The position numbers were made by a program, and so were the translations under genes. Under the pieces are notes generated by a model. It searched no databases. It worked only from the letters and a program-made list of their open reading frames with translations, and was not told the DNA's origin. Shown here piece after piece: positions 11,475 through 20,242 of a DNA stretch of 64,000 bases. The stretch comes from Streptococcus anginosus (lineage in GTDB: Bacteria; Bacillota; Bacilli; Lactobacillales; Streptococcaceae), in the NCBI RefSeq assembly GCF_001697145.1, contig NZ_CP012719.1, positions 1,212,501 through 1,276,500 of the forward strand, in the 5' to 3' direction. Position 1 is the stretch's first letter. Every line of letters begins with the position of its first letter.

Positions 11475-11504
11475 TGCACCAAATATTGTATAATATTTGG
11501 TGCA
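11475..11504. promoter_or_regulatory. Perfect palindrome upstream of abiEi; probable operator and right flank of the cassette
   Basis: Arms TGCACCAAATATT and AATATTTGGTGCA are exactly complementary over 13 bp around GTAT. It lies 18 bp upstream of the antitoxin ATG. Related sites occur at 9823 and 57643. Confidence 0.65.
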
Positions 11505-11554
11505 AAAAGTCCATCTTCACATTTCAGTGGCATTTTAAAGTGGAGATAATATGA

Positions 11555-13150
11555 TTAGTTTTCATTTTCTTCTAATTCATCTATATCTTCTTCACTTTCA
11601 TCAGCTTCTGAGAAAAAATCATCGTCATCATCTTCTAATGCTTCAAGTTCTTCATTCTCTTTCTTTTTAACAACCTTAAAGTAATAACCAGCACCTAATG
11701 CTCCAGCAACTACAAGAATTAGAATTAAATATGTTCCTATATTGCTACTCTCTTCTTTTTTCACTGGTTTAGGCTCTTCTTTTATTGGATCTTCCTTTAC
11801 AATCTCCTTTTGTGTTTCTTTCTTTTCAACCATATTTAACAAATCATCTTCTGAAACTTCTGTTAAAAGCATTACGTTCTCGCTTTCTTCATCATGATTA
11901 ATGATTAGATGAAAAGTCTTTCCATTTTTAGTTGTAAAAGTTACAAACTGTCTTGCGTCTGCTGAATACATATCCGTAGACTTATTATCTTTACCATCGT
12001 TGTGGTGAATTGGATAATCTTTGTTTGCATTATCCTTATTCTCTATAACAGATCCTCTTGCCTTTGATGGTGCTGACTCTACTCCTTTATTGGTATTTAC
12101 ATGCTTACTTGTTCCATCAATAGAAGACGTATCTCCATTACTTGAAGTCTGTTTAGGTGTTAGCTTATTCGGATAACGGATTTCCTGTTTCTCCTCTTTT
12201 TTATCTGACTTAGTTTCTACCTTATTTTCAGTCTTAGATGTCGGTGTTGAAGTATTACCAGAAGCATCGCTACCTTTTCCTGTATTTATAGGTGTGCTTG
12301 GAATAAATTTGCTAAAAGGTTCATTATTTTTTGGTACTGGATTTGAGATAGTTGAATTAGAATTAGTCCCTATCTTATTTATGGAATTGAGCTTTTCCTG
12401 TAGTTCCTTAGTCTTCTTTTCTAACTCTTCAATAGATTTTTTAAGCTCAATATTTTCTTTCGATGAATCAACAGAGTCCTTGTCCTTTTTGATTTTCTTT
12501 TCCAAAGACTCAATTTCATCTTCAAGATTTTTGATTTTATCTTTTTGCTTATCACTTAGCTTATCTTTATCCTTAAGTTCCTTACTAAGATTATCTACCT
12601 TTTCTTTTAATTCTTTAGACTCCTTATCCATCTTATCTAAATCATTTTTAGTAATATCAGTTTGAGCTGATGAATCTTTCTTAGGTTCTTCTGTTTGAGT
12701 GGCTTTATCCTGTTTTACTTCCTCAAGCTTCTTTTCTTTATCTTTCTCATTTTCAGTCTGAGTTGCTTTATCTTTTACAATCTTTTCAATCTTACGGATA
12801 ATCTCATCTTTTCCATCACCTTTGACTTCATAATAAAGAAAATCATCAATGAATTTCATATCGTCAGGTAACATTGGCAAATCACCACTATCAAGGATTT
12901 GTCCTTTATCCGCTTTTATAATTTCCTCTTTAAATACTTTCTCGTCTGAAAATACATATTTAATCTTTACTTCAAATTTCTCTTCCGTTTCTGCAAGAGC
13001 TTCAATCGGATTAAGCATTGAAAGTACAGTTCCATCTTTTGCAAATACAATCTGCTTATTTACAGTCATCACACCTATAATTGAAACCAAAAGTAACGCT
13101 GCTCCAATAAGTGCGGCCAATACTTTCTTATTCTTCAATTTGCTTTTCAT
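11555..13150 (-). CDS. CD1107/DUF4366-family ICE surface protein (ICE1)
   Basis: A 531-residue protein with an N-terminal signal/membrane segment (about 10-38), a long charged coiled coil (about 170-260), a low-complexity Ser/Thr/Asn linker, and the conserved block DARQFVTFTTKNGKTFHLI. A C-terminal membrane helix (about 475-497) is followed by a very acidic tail. The family (DUF4366, CD1107) is found in Tn1549-like and related clostridial ICEs next to DUF4315 and the C40 hydrolase. It is probably an anchored extracellular part of the transfer apparatus; its exact role is unknown. The start overlaps the end of the DUF4315 gene by about 23 bp, implying translational coupling. A close homologue is at 57676-59202. 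Confidence 0.85.
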   Translation of the reverse strand: MKSKLKNKKVLAALIGAALLLVSIIGVMTVNKQIVFAKDGTVLSMLNPIEALAETEEKFEVKIKYVFSDEKVFKEEIIKADKGQILDSGDLPMLPDDMKFIDDFLYYEVKGDGKDEIIRKIEKIVKDKATQTENEKDKEKKLEEVKQDKATQTEEPKKDSSAQTDITKNDLDKMDKESKELKEKVDNLSKELKDKDKLSDKQKDKIKNLEDEIESLEKKIKKDKDSVDSSKENIELKKSIEELEKKTKELQEKLNSINKIGTNSNSTISNPVPKNNEPFSKFIPSTPINTGKGSDASGNTSTPTSKTENKVETKSDKKEEKQEIRYPNKLTPKQTSSNGDTSSIDGTSKHVNTNKGVESAPSKARGSVIENKDNANKDYPIHHNDGKDNKSTDMYSADARQFVTFTTKNGKTFHLIINHDEESENVMLLTEVSEDDLLNMVEKKETQKEIVKEDPIKEEPKPVKKEESSNIGTYLILILVVAGALGAGYYFKVVKKKENEELEALEDDDDDFFSEADESEEDIDELEENEN

Positions 13151-13358
13151 TACTATATTTCTCCTTTTCTTTTTTCTCTTTGAACATCTTCACTAATTCT
13201 TCAAGAGTGATATTGTTATCTCTACAAATCACTACATACTCCTGGTCTAATAGTTCATCTTTACGAATAAATAAAGGCTCTAAATCTTTATCGATCTGAG
13301 CCTTCTTATCTAATAACTTTTGAATTTTTTTATTAACAGTATTCAGTTCCCTATTCAC
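13128..13358 (-). CDS. DUF4315 family protein (ICE1)
   Basis: A 76-residue helical protein with a charged coiled coil and the signature LEPLFIRKDELLDQE. DUF4315 proteins accompany the CD1107 protein in clostridial ICEs; their function is unknown. I choose the GTG at 13358 (reading NRELNTV next) because GGGAG lies 8 nt upstream and the ICE2 homologue starts at the same place. The upstream in-frame GTG at 13367 overlaps the SD. Confidence 0.8.
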   Translation of the reverse strand: MNRELNTVNKKIQKLLDKKAQIDKDLEPLFIRKDELLDQEYVVICRDNNITLEELVKMFKEKKEKEKYSNEKQIEE

Positions 13359-13373
13359 ATTTTCCACTCCCTT

Positions 13374-14606
13374 CTATCTTTGTACGTTTGGTGGAAATCC
13401 AAATCCTACTGGATGGTGTTTACAGAATGTTGCAATCCAATCATCTAAGGTTGTTACCCTAACTACTCCGATATTATCCATTACCTTACCATCACCAATA
13501 TAAATTCCGACATGACCATAAGTAAGTCCGGCTTGTCCACCACTACTGCTACTTTCAACTGCTACAAGCATTCCTACTTTTAACTTTGATCTATCAGAAG
13601 TAAATGTATGGTTTCGGTACATATCATTAGCATTACCTCCGATATATCCAAGACCTGCATTTTGATAAACCTGAGAAACCCACATTGCACACCAACCTGC
13701 TCCAGGTGATGGAGTAATATATGCTGCATTTACAATTTTCTTTTGAACATCAGACGATGCTTCGTATTCTTTTCCTCCACCTATGCCACCATTTGCAGTA
13801 ATGAGATTCGTGTTGCCAAACATTTCGCCCATATTCCCCTGTGCAAGGAATAGTGCTTCATAATGCTTTAAATTGTCTGGATACTTAACGAAGACTTCTC
13901 GAACCACGCTATCCATTTCTCTTTTACTTAAAGTAACAATGAGCTTTCTATACTCATAAGGTTCTTCATGGCTCTCGGTATATTCGTTCCCCTCTTCATC
14001 AGTGTAAGTTCCAGTTACAGTCTTATACCTTATCTCTATTTCCTCTTTATAATCGACATGGTACATAGTCTTAAACAAGTCATCTAAAATATTACTAACT
14101 TCAGACAAACTCTTTACTTCACCACATCTTGAAGTGATGTAGGATAAAAGCTCATGAACATTATGACCAATATCTCCATTTTTTCTTACGATATATTCAT
14201 CGTATCCGGGATTATTCTTTTCTACATTTTCAAGCTCGCTATATAAGTCATTCTCCTTGTTTGAAAAGCTTTGGTTAATCTCAGTTAAAACATTTGGTCT
14301 TGATAAATATGATGTTGTTAAAACACTACTTGTAGAGTTAGCAAATCCACCCATTGTCATGCTTGCAAAGTTAAATACAAAAGTTCCAAAAATAATTATG
14401 GCGGCCATTATGATTGCTACCACTTTTGCTTTTCTTATGATGAAGTCTTTAGATACCTTAAATGTATCCATCAGTGTCTTTTTAACTCTATCTCTAATTC
14501 TTGTCTTATTTTGTTTATAGATGGCTGACTTCATCTGTTTCTTCTTTTGAAACTTTTTATAAGCATTTGCTTTTTTATATTGGTCGATCTTCTTAACCTC
14601 GTCCAT
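13374..14606 (-). CDS. C40 (NlpC/P60) peptidase, C-terminal part of an interrupted gene (ICE1)
   Basis: A 410-residue ORF in the same frame as the ORF at 14736-15455 and separated from it only by one TGA (14736-14738). It has a basic N-terminal stretch, one membrane helix (about 61-87) and a C-terminal NlpC/P60-like domain with catalytic Cys in GAGWCAMWV and His in TYGHVGIYIGDG. The enzyme should cut peptidoglycan outside the cell to let the transfer channel pass. The intact ICE2 homologue is 710 residues. The ATG at 14606 has no good SD, so translation may need readthrough or reinitiation; the fragment keeps the membrane helix and catalytic domain and could still work if made. Confidence 0.7.
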   Translation of the reverse strand: MDEVKKIDQYKKANAYKKFQKKKQMKSAIYKQNKTRIRDRVKKTLMDTFKVSKDFIIRKAKVVAIIMAAIIIFGTFVFNFASMTMGGFANSTSSVLTTSYLSRPNVLTEINQSFSNKENDLYSELENVEKNNPGYDEYIVRKNGDIGHNVHELLSYITSRCGEVKSLSEVSNILDDLFKTMYHVDYKEEIEIRYKTVTGTYTDEEGNEYTESHEEPYEYRKLIVTLSKREMDSVVREVFVKYPDNLKHYEALFLAQGNMGEMFGNTNLITANGGIGGGKEYEASSDVQKKIVNAAYITPSPGAGWCAMWVSQVYQNAGLGYIGGNANDMYRNHTFTSDRSKLKVGMLVAVESSSSGGQAGLTYGHVGIYIGDGKVMDNIGVVRVTTLDDWIATFCKHHPVGFGFPPNVQR

Positions 14607-14735
14607 GCTTTTTCTAAACTGAAGCTTAGATTTTCTACTTTGGATTTTCCTATCGCTCTTTTCTAAATCATATAGCTTCTTACTTTTTCTCTTGTCCGAA
14701 TAATTTTTTACACCATGAATAAGTTTAGAGGAACT

Positions 14736-15455
14736 TCATAAGCCTTTTTCAGCAGCTTCAACAGATGCATTTTCATCACTACCAGATGATAGATAAACAC
14801 TTGTAACCTCACCAAGTTTTGCAGCTCCAATCACACTTCCACCGACTAAGGTTTCCTTGTTATACCTTTTATAAAGCTGATTCTTCTTTTCCCTATCTTT
14901 GATGACTTCTTTACCAGTGTTAGAAGCGTTAATATTATCTTCTTTTTTCTTATCTGCACCTTTTCTTGTAAAGAGCTTATCAGAATAGTTCTTTCTTTTA
15001 AGTGATTTCTTCTGCTTTTCATGAAGTTTGGATTTTTTATTACCTAAAGGCTCATAAGATACATCGCTAACTCTAAAGTCATTATCATATCTATCAATAA
15101 CACCATCACCATCTTGGTCTTTTGCTAAAGGATCATAGATACGATTTTCTTTAACCTCTGTTTGATAATCTGACTTGGCTACTTCGGCTTGAAAACTGTT
15201 ACTTCGAATATTTCTTTTTATAGCATTTTTGCTCTTGTTACTTGTTTCTATTTCACTAGTAATATCAGCTCTTTTACTTATCTTATCATGGATTTTTTCT
15301 TGAAATCTGTTTTCTTCTTTAACTACCTTATCCCTGTAATCATCTCCAGTTTTTCTTTTGTAATCCAAGACATCATCTGTTTCAGTTTTTGTGATAGTTC
15401 TCTCTTCTCTTGCCTTTAATTTTTCATTCAAATCTCGCTTTCTTTTTTTACTCAT
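14736..15455 (-). pseudogene. N-terminal fragment of the C40 peptidase gene, ended by in-frame TGA (ICE1)
   Basis: This 239-residue fragment matches the N-terminal cytoplasmic region of the intact 710-residue protein at 59429-61561, including the acidic motif DQDGDGVIDRYDNDF. It ends at a TGA where ICE2 has a sense codon (EKTADTSSKL against EKGL-stop-SSSKL); the frame then continues unbroken through 13374. A single nonsense change or a sequencing error explains it best. It starts 6 bp after the VirB4 stop with a GAGGTAG-type RBS. Confidence 0.75.
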
Positions 15456-15461
15456 AAGATG

Positions 15462-17894
15462 CTACCTCACTTCTTCAGGTTTTGTAGTCATCTTTTGATA
15501 TAGGATTGTGTCTTTAGGGAAATTATCTACAAATGGGACAATGGTGTTTCCAAAGAAAATCAGACCTTCACCAGCTCTTGAATTGGTAACAAATTTTTCC
15601 TGATCCTTTGAAATTTTAAGCTTTACAACAAGCCAATCTCTATCACCTGTTGCTTGATTAAGCATTAGAATAAAATCCGTATTGTCGAAAATATTTTCAA
15701 TTTCTTTACTTGCAAGTAGATCTTTGACATTTTGTGTAATTCCTGTTGGAATACCTCCCCATTTTCTAAATCTCTTCCAGATTTCCACCGAATACTGTGA
15801 AGTCTGTTCATCCTTTAAAAGCAAGTGAAACTCGTCAATGTAATACCTTGTACTTTTGCCAGTATTTCTATTTTGAGAAACCTTATTCCAAACCTGGTCT
15901 TGAATAACAAGCATACCTATCTTCTTAAGCTGCGTTCCAAGTTCTTTAATATCAAAGCAAATAAGCTGTTTATTTAAATCTACATTTGACTGATGATTGA
16001 AGACATTAAGACTTCCTGAAACATAGATTTCCATTTCTGTTGCAAGTTTCTTTCCCACCTTTTCTTCTTGCCCTCTTAACATATTGTAAAGGTCTTGAAG
16101 TATAGGCATATTCTCTGGAATTGGATTTTCAAAATACTTTTCATAAATTCTAGGTAAACACCTATCTATAACAGACTTTTCTTCTGCTGTAAGTCCACTA
16201 CCACCAACCACAAGTTCAAGCATAGACATAATAAAATTTGCCTTATCCTTAAGTGGTGCATCACCATCTCCATAATTCATATTTATATCTAGGGGATTAA
16301 GATAGTCTTTACTCTTTGCACTAACCTTTATGACTTCTCCCTTAAACTGTTTAACAAGATTGCCATATTCACCCTCTGGATCACAGATAATGACATCATC
16401 ATCGGTTGTAAGAATAGCATTTGCCATTTCACGCTTTGCAGAAAATGACTTACCAGAACCAGGCGTACCTAAAATTAAGCCATTTGGATTTTTAAGCATT
16501 TTTCTATCAGCCATAATAAGATTATGGCTTAAGGCATTTAATCCATAGTACAAGCTATTTGATGAGTTTATGAAAAGCTCCTCTGTTGTAAATGGTAAAA
16601 AGACTGCTGTAGATGATGAGGTTAACCCTCTATCTATTTCAATCTTATTTACGCCAAGAGGTAATACACTGATAAAACCTTGTTCTTGACTATGATCTAA
16701 GCGTTTAATCTTACAATTATGCTTACTTGCAATAGATGAAATCTGAGAAATAGTCGTATCTAGCTTTTGTACTGTCCTTGCAAAATTCATAAAGACAATC
16801 GTTACGATAAACATACGCTCATCTCTTGTCTGAAGGTCTTTTAAAAGCATCTTGATATTATCACCATAGGTAATTAAATCACTTGGCAATATGTCCATGT
16901 CATAGCCACTTCTAACTGCCTTTTTATTTTCCTCAATCTTCATCTTATCAATATCTGTATTTTTTCTTTTCACCATCTTAATCGCTTCTGTCTGTTCAAC
17001 TGCCTTGATATGAAAAGAAATATTGATGTTATCATCTATATCTAAAAATTCTGCAAGCATTCTATCCGATAGCTCGCTTGCAAGTATTTGAAGATGACTA
17101 ACAGCTCCAATATATTTTCCAAACTTAAAATACTTACTTGGTACAAAATTAAAAGAATCTGGTGCAATAATAGTCTTTGTACTTTCTCTTGGTTTTAAGT
17201 CTTTATAGGAAAAAGAAAAGAGCTTATCTGGATTTAAAATATCATGCAATACCTTTAATCTTTCTTCTCCAGTTAAGCCCTCAGCACGAACTCCCATACT
17301 CTTTAGATTTGATAATATATCAATCTCAAGTCGCTCAAGTTTTGCAGTCGCTTGCTCCAAACTATCCGCTTCAACTCCAAAGGTGATATACTTCGATTTC
17401 TTTAAACCATTATTTCCCTTTGCAAGCTGACTTTTTAACATCTCACGAAACTCTAATCGAATATCATCATAACCATCATTTTTATCAGGTATCTGAATAG
17501 CAGCTTTTAATTCATTATTTCTTCCAAGCTGATTGATATATGAAAACTCAATATCTACACTTGGATCAAAAGAGTTTAAGACATTCGCAAATTGATTGAA
17601 AATCAAATCCTTATCTTCTGCTAAGGCAAGCTGATAGTTTATATCCTGAAATGCAATACACTTATTATAGTGCTTTTCATCAAGCTGGCATATTCCACTT
17701 TTTAGCATTCTCAGATAAGGTATTGTGTCTTCAACAGTATATCTCTTAGGCTCTTTCTTAAATATTAAGTCGATTAGAGAAGCTTTTTTCTTCTGCTTAG
17801 TCAGCTTTTCTTTTTTCAGGTTTCTTTTGTTTTCCTTTAATACCTTTTGATTTTTTTCTAACTGAATTTGCTGTATTTTTCTTTTCTTGTTCAA
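15462..17894 (-). CDS. VirB4-family type IV secretion ATPase (ICE1)
   Basis: An 810-residue cytoplasmic ATPase that powers assembly and operation of the conjugation channel. Walker A is GTPGSGKSFSAKRE and Walker B is VIICDPEGEYG; YYIDEFHLLL and GGIPTGITQNVKDLL are further conserved helicase/ATPase motifs. The start is a TTG at 17894 with AGGAGG 6 nt upstream, overlapping the end of prgI by 98 bp, so the two are probably coupled. The ICE2 copy (61566-63995) is very similar except for a short stretch near the C-terminus (DRDWLVVKLKISKDQ against DREILARKLKISQPQ). Confidence 0.93.
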   Translation of the reverse strand: MNKKRKIQQIQLEKNQKVLKENKRNLKKEKLTKQKKKASLIDLIFKKEPKRYTVEDTIPYLRMLKSGICQLDEKHYNKCIAFQDINYQLALAEDKDLIFNQFANVLNSFDPSVDIEFSYINQLGRNNELKAAIQIPDKNDGYDDIRLEFREMLKSQLAKGNNGLKKSKYITFGVEADSLEQATAKLERLEIDILSNLKSMGVRAEGLTGEERLKVLHDILNPDKLFSFSYKDLKPRESTKTIIAPDSFNFVPSKYFKFGKYIGAVSHLQILASELSDRMLAEFLDIDDNINISFHIKAVEQTEAIKMVKRKNTDIDKMKIEENKKAVRSGYDMDILPSDLITYGDNIKMLLKDLQTRDERMFIVTIVFMNFARTVQKLDTTISQISSIASKHNCKIKRLDHSQEQGFISVLPLGVNKIEIDRGLTSSSTAVFLPFTTEELFINSSNSLYYGLNALSHNLIMADRKMLKNPNGLILGTPGSGKSFSAKREMANAILTTDDDVIICDPEGEYGNLVKQFKGEVIKVSAKSKDYLNPLDINMNYGDGDAPLKDKANFIMSMLELVVGGSGLTAEEKSVIDRCLPRIYEKYFENPIPENMPILQDLYNMLRGQEEKVGKKLATEMEIYVSGSLNVFNHQSNVDLNKQLICFDIKELGTQLKKIGMLVIQDQVWNKVSQNRNTGKSTRYYIDEFHLLLKDEQTSQYSVEIWKRFRKWGGIPTGITQNVKDLLASKEIENIFDNTDFILMLNQATGDRDWLVVKLKISKDQEKFVTNSRAGEGLIFFGNTIVPFVDNFPKDTILYQKMTTKPEEVR

Positions 17895-18195
17895 GGTAAA
17901 CCTCCTTTCTCACTCGCTTCTGTGGTTGATAAAACTTGTGTAGATATATGTGCTTAAAATATTTCTCAAAGGTAAGTCCATCTTTTTCAAATAGTGTTAC
18001 AAAGAAGATTGGAAGAGTTGATACAATTAAAAACAGTATCGCTATATCATTAGGCATAAACTTTCTCATAAATAAATAGACTGGTATACCAACCAGTCCA
18101 GCAAGTGTAAATCCAATTAATTGTCTTCTTGTAAGGTTAAAGGCTACCTTTGTTTTTACCTTTTTTAAATCTTTGGGAATTGGTACATAGCCCAT
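17797..18195 (-). CDS. prgI: PrgI family conjugation membrane protein
   Basis: A 132-residue protein starting GYVPIPKDLKKVKTKVAFN, typical of PrgI, with two adjacent membrane helices (about 26-72) and a basic C-terminal tail. PrgI-like proteins replace VirB3 in Gram-positive type IV secretion systems and sit next to VirB4. The C-terminal 98 bp overlap the VirB4 start. The RBS is GGGAGG shortly before the ATG. Confidence 0.88.
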   Translation of the reverse strand: MGYVPIPKDLKKVKTKVAFNLTRRQLIGFTLAGLVGIPVYLFMRKFMPNDIAILFLIVSTLPIFFVTLFEKDGLTFEKYFKHIYLHKFYQPQKRVRKEVYLEQEKKNTANSVRKKSKGIKGKQKKPEKRKAD

Positions 18196-18198
18196 AGC

Positions 18199-18465
18199 TT
18201 ACCTCCCATCTTCTTTTTCCTTTGAAAATGCTTCAAAATGTTCATAGCATGAAGCAACTTCATTTCTCATCTCTTCTAATTCTGACTCAATGAATGCATT
18301 TTTCTGCTCTTGATAACAAAGAATAGATTTCACATCATCTCTTGTACTTTTTACTTCATCTTCTAAATTCTTTAATTTGTTCCTATTAAAAATCGAGATA
18401 GCAAATGCTCCAATTCCTACTGCAATAATTGAAACAGGAAACAACTTTTTCTTTACTTCTATCAT
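18199..18465 (-). CDS. Small membrane-anchored coiled-coil protein
   Basis: An 88-residue protein with one N-terminal membrane helix (FPVSIIAVGIGAFAISIF) and a charged coiled-coil remainder. It sits 3 bp from prgI and 12 bp from virB6, so it is almost certainly in the transfer operon. I do not recognise a family. A structural or accessory role in the channel is an inference from position only. Confidence 0.7.
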   Translation of the reverse strand: MIEVKKKLFPVSIIAVGIGAFAISIFNRNKLKNLEDEVKSTRDDVKSILCYQEQKNAFIESELEEMRNEVASCYEHFEAFSKEKEDGR

Positions 18466-18477
18466 TAAAAATCCTCC

Positions 18478-19341
18478 TTAATGTGCGTTTAATACACTCT
18501 TTGCAAGCGTTCCACTCTTTAGCATCATTAGACCAAGAAGTAATGCATAGCCTAATATCATAAAGGTACTTGCATGAATGTCCGTTATCTTTATCGTCTT
18601 TACTAAAACTGCGTAAATACCCAAGCATATAATCAAGAATAAGCCTTGAAGCCCAATAGCAAATAGACCTTTGATATAGTTTGTTCCAATTTGTCCCCAC
18701 TCCTTATTCCCCATAGTGGCAAATGGAATTGCTGAAACTGAACAGTAAACATATATCTCAAACATTCTGCCATAGACAACTAGCATTATGACTACCGACA
18801 TAACCTGTATTGCAACTTTAACAAGCGAGGTTTCAAAGAGTATCATCACCAGTTCTCCAAGTCCTTTGTCTTTTAATCCCTCAACCATCTGAACAATTTG
18901 ATCACCTGAAACGGTAGCAGAAGTATTGATTACTCCTGCCGCCTGATTTACAAGGTGTTGTGCAACATCAAAGACTGCCATTGAGAATGTAAAGGCATGA
19001 GATACTAGCCATACCGCTATCCACATCTTTATCATGTATTTAAAAAACTCAAAGGTATCTGTATCGTGCATATTATTCTTTTGCATAACCATATTTATCA
19101 GCTCAATACATAAGACTGCCGTAATGATTAAACCTGCAATTGGAATAATGACACTATCATTGATACTCTTAATAAAGTTAAATACCTCTGAGTTCCATCC
19201 CATTGGTGTCTTGCCTATATCGGTTGCTACTGCTCCGACTTTATCATTAATGTCGATAAACATTGACTCAAGATTTGCTTGGATACCTCCGAGAAGAAGC
19301 TCTTTAAAAAATTCCTCTATCTTATCGAAAATACCAAACAT
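18478..19341 (-). CDS. VirB6/TrbL-like channel protein, CD1112 family
   Basis: A 287-residue polytopic membrane protein with several long hydrophobic segments and an amphipathic N-terminus (MFGIFDKIEEFFKELLLGGI). It matches the CD1112-type VirB6/TrbL-like proteins of clostridial ICEs, which form the inner-membrane part of the DNA channel. It lies between the Maff2 gene and the 88-residue gene in the usual order. Confidence 0.85.
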   Translation of the reverse strand: MFGIFDKIEEFFKELLLGGIQANLESMFIDINDKVGAVATDIGKTPMGWNSEVFNFIKSINDSVIIPIAGLIITAVLCIELINMVMQKNNMHDTDTFEFFKYMIKMWIAVWLVSHAFTFSMAVFDVAQHLVNQAAGVINTSATVSGDQIVQMVEGLKDKGLGELVMILFETSLVKVAIQVMSVVIMLVVYGRMFEIYVYCSVSAIPFATMGNKEWGQIGTNYIKGLFAIGLQGLFLIICLGIYAVLVKTIKITDIHASTFMILGYALLLGLMMLKSGTLAKSVLNAH

Positions 19342-19353
19342 AAGCTACTCTCC

Positions 19354-19569
19354 TTACTTCAATACATTTGAAAGTAATGGGATTAGTTTTAATCCGATTA
19401 GAACGATGCCTCCACCAGCCATTAGCTGCTTAATGCCCTGAGATTTTGCTCCAGGGTTATCATTACCATATCCCTCCATAAGGTTGATAACACCCCATGC
19501 TCCAAGACCAGCACCTACTGCCATTACCAAAATCTTTAATACATTAACTGCTTGTACGAAAAAATCCAT
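19354..19569 (-). CDS. Maff2-family pilin-like membrane protein
   Basis: A 71-residue protein with two hydrophobic helices around a Gly/Asn-rich loop (EGYGNDNPGAKSQGIKQLMAGGG). It fits the Maff2 family of mobile-element proteins, whose size and topology resemble VirB2 pilins. It lies directly upstream of virB6. A role as a channel or pilus subunit is inferred from topology and position. Confidence 0.82.
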   Translation of the reverse strand: MDFFVQAVNVLKILVMAVGAGLGAWGVINLMEGYGNDNPGAKSQGIKQLMAGGGIVLIGLKLIPLLSNVLK

Positions 19570-19572
19570 TAT

Positions 19573-19884
19573 TTATTCCTCCTCGTTTTCTTCTTTCTTT
19601 TCAATTTTGTTCATAGACATAACTACAAAATTCTTATATGTCTTTCCATTTTTAGTTCGTTTGTTGAAGTAGCCATATACATGAATGAAATCACCTTCTG
19701 AAAATTCCTTAGCCACTTCAGATTTATTGCCATAGGCTGCACAGTTGATATACTCTCTACCTTTTCCATATCCTTTCGAAAGAGCAAAATTTACAACTTG
19801 AACCTCTTCATCACCTCTTGTAAAAGTTCCAAAAATAGGTTTTTTTAACAGATTGGCATTGATATTAATCATTTCTTTTTCCAT
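19573..19884 (-). CDS. ssb: Single-stranded DNA-binding protein (ICE1)
   Basis: A 103-residue OB-fold protein with typical SSB elements (GTFTRGDEEVQVVNFALSKGYG, YINCAAYGNKSEVAKEFSEGDFIHVYGYF). It presumably coats the transferred strand. The ATG at 19884, five bases after GGAGG, is preferred over the upstream in-frame TTG at 19896. It is preceded by an 8-codon leader ORF and a terminator hairpin, suggesting attenuation control. The acidic tail (KKEENEEE) is typical of SSB. Confidence 0.88.
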   Translation of the reverse strand: MEKEMININANLLKKPIFGTFTRGDEEVQVVNFALSKGYGKGREYINCAAYGNKSEVAKEFSEGDFIHVYGYFNKRTKNGKTYKNFVVMSMNKIEKKEENEEE

Positions 19885-19896
19885 TTTTTCCTCCAA

Positions 19897-19931
19897 TTAA
19901 AAAAGCGACTGAAAAGTTAATTCCAATCGCT
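19897..19931 (-). terminator. Attenuator-like terminator upstream of ssb
   Basis: On the minus strand AGCGATTG pairs with CAGTCGCT (one G-T wobble) and is followed by TTTTTT, just before the ssb RBS. Confidence 0.6.
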
Positions 19932-19956
19932 AAGTATTTGTATATTTAGTTGTCTT

Positions 19957-19983
19957 TTAGGTAGGGCTTCTTATCCTGATCAT
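19957..19983 (-). CDS. Possible 8-residue leader peptide before ssb
   Basis: The reading frame ATG to TAA encodes MIRIRSPT and is preceded by AAAGGAGAAAAG. It ends about 26 nt before the terminator hairpin at 19904-19931. The arrangement (RBS, tiny ORF, terminator, gene) resembles a translation-coupled attenuator. No homologue was checked, so it is a candidate only. Confidence 0.35.
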   Translation of the reverse strand: MIRIRSPT

Positions 19984-19984
19984 C

Positions 19985-20240
19985 TTTTCTCCTTTACTTT
20001 CTGTAACATATTTAAGGGAATTAGCATTTTGTCATGTATATATTAGTGAGAGGCATTTGAAATACTAGTTAGCAACTCTTGCGAGTTTTTCCTATTTATT
20101 GATCGCAATATAAATTGAAAATAGGCATGAAAAAAGACGATAGATTTTTTCTTTCTATCGTCTTTAATACTTTATATTCCGTTCGACAAACTGGAAATTG
20201 ACAAATTACTGTCAACCTTATTAATCCGTGTTACCCCAAA
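19985..20240. other. Intergenic region between the membrane-protein gene and the ssb leader
   Basis: About 260 bp hold a strong terminator (20133-20165), a small AACTC/GAGTT hairpin near 20080 and an inverted repeat TTGACA/TGTCAA near 20205. No further gene was seen. Confidence 0.5.
20133..20165 (-). terminator. Strong intrinsic terminator after the 147-residue membrane protein gene
   Basis: A perfect 12-bp stem (AAAGACGATAGA/TCTATCGTCTTT) is followed by a T run on the minus strand. Confidence 0.75.
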
Positions 20241-20242
20241 AC

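Noticed and set aside
11475..11504. Palindrome as an intrinsic terminator for abiE or DUF4366
   Set aside because: It is AT-rich, has no T run after the stem on the minus strand and sits just before the abiEi RBS, so an operator fits better.
12294..12665. Plus-strand open frame opposite the DUF4366 gene
   Set aside because: It is antisense to a well-supported gene; the Ser/Phe-rich product is the usual shadow of a Lys/Glu-rich coiled coil, and there is no RBS.
14736..14738. TGA read as tryptophan (alternative code)
   Set aside because: TGA is the genuine stop of other intact genes here, such as the rep-like gene and pcfB, and the ICE2 homologue has no Trp at this position.
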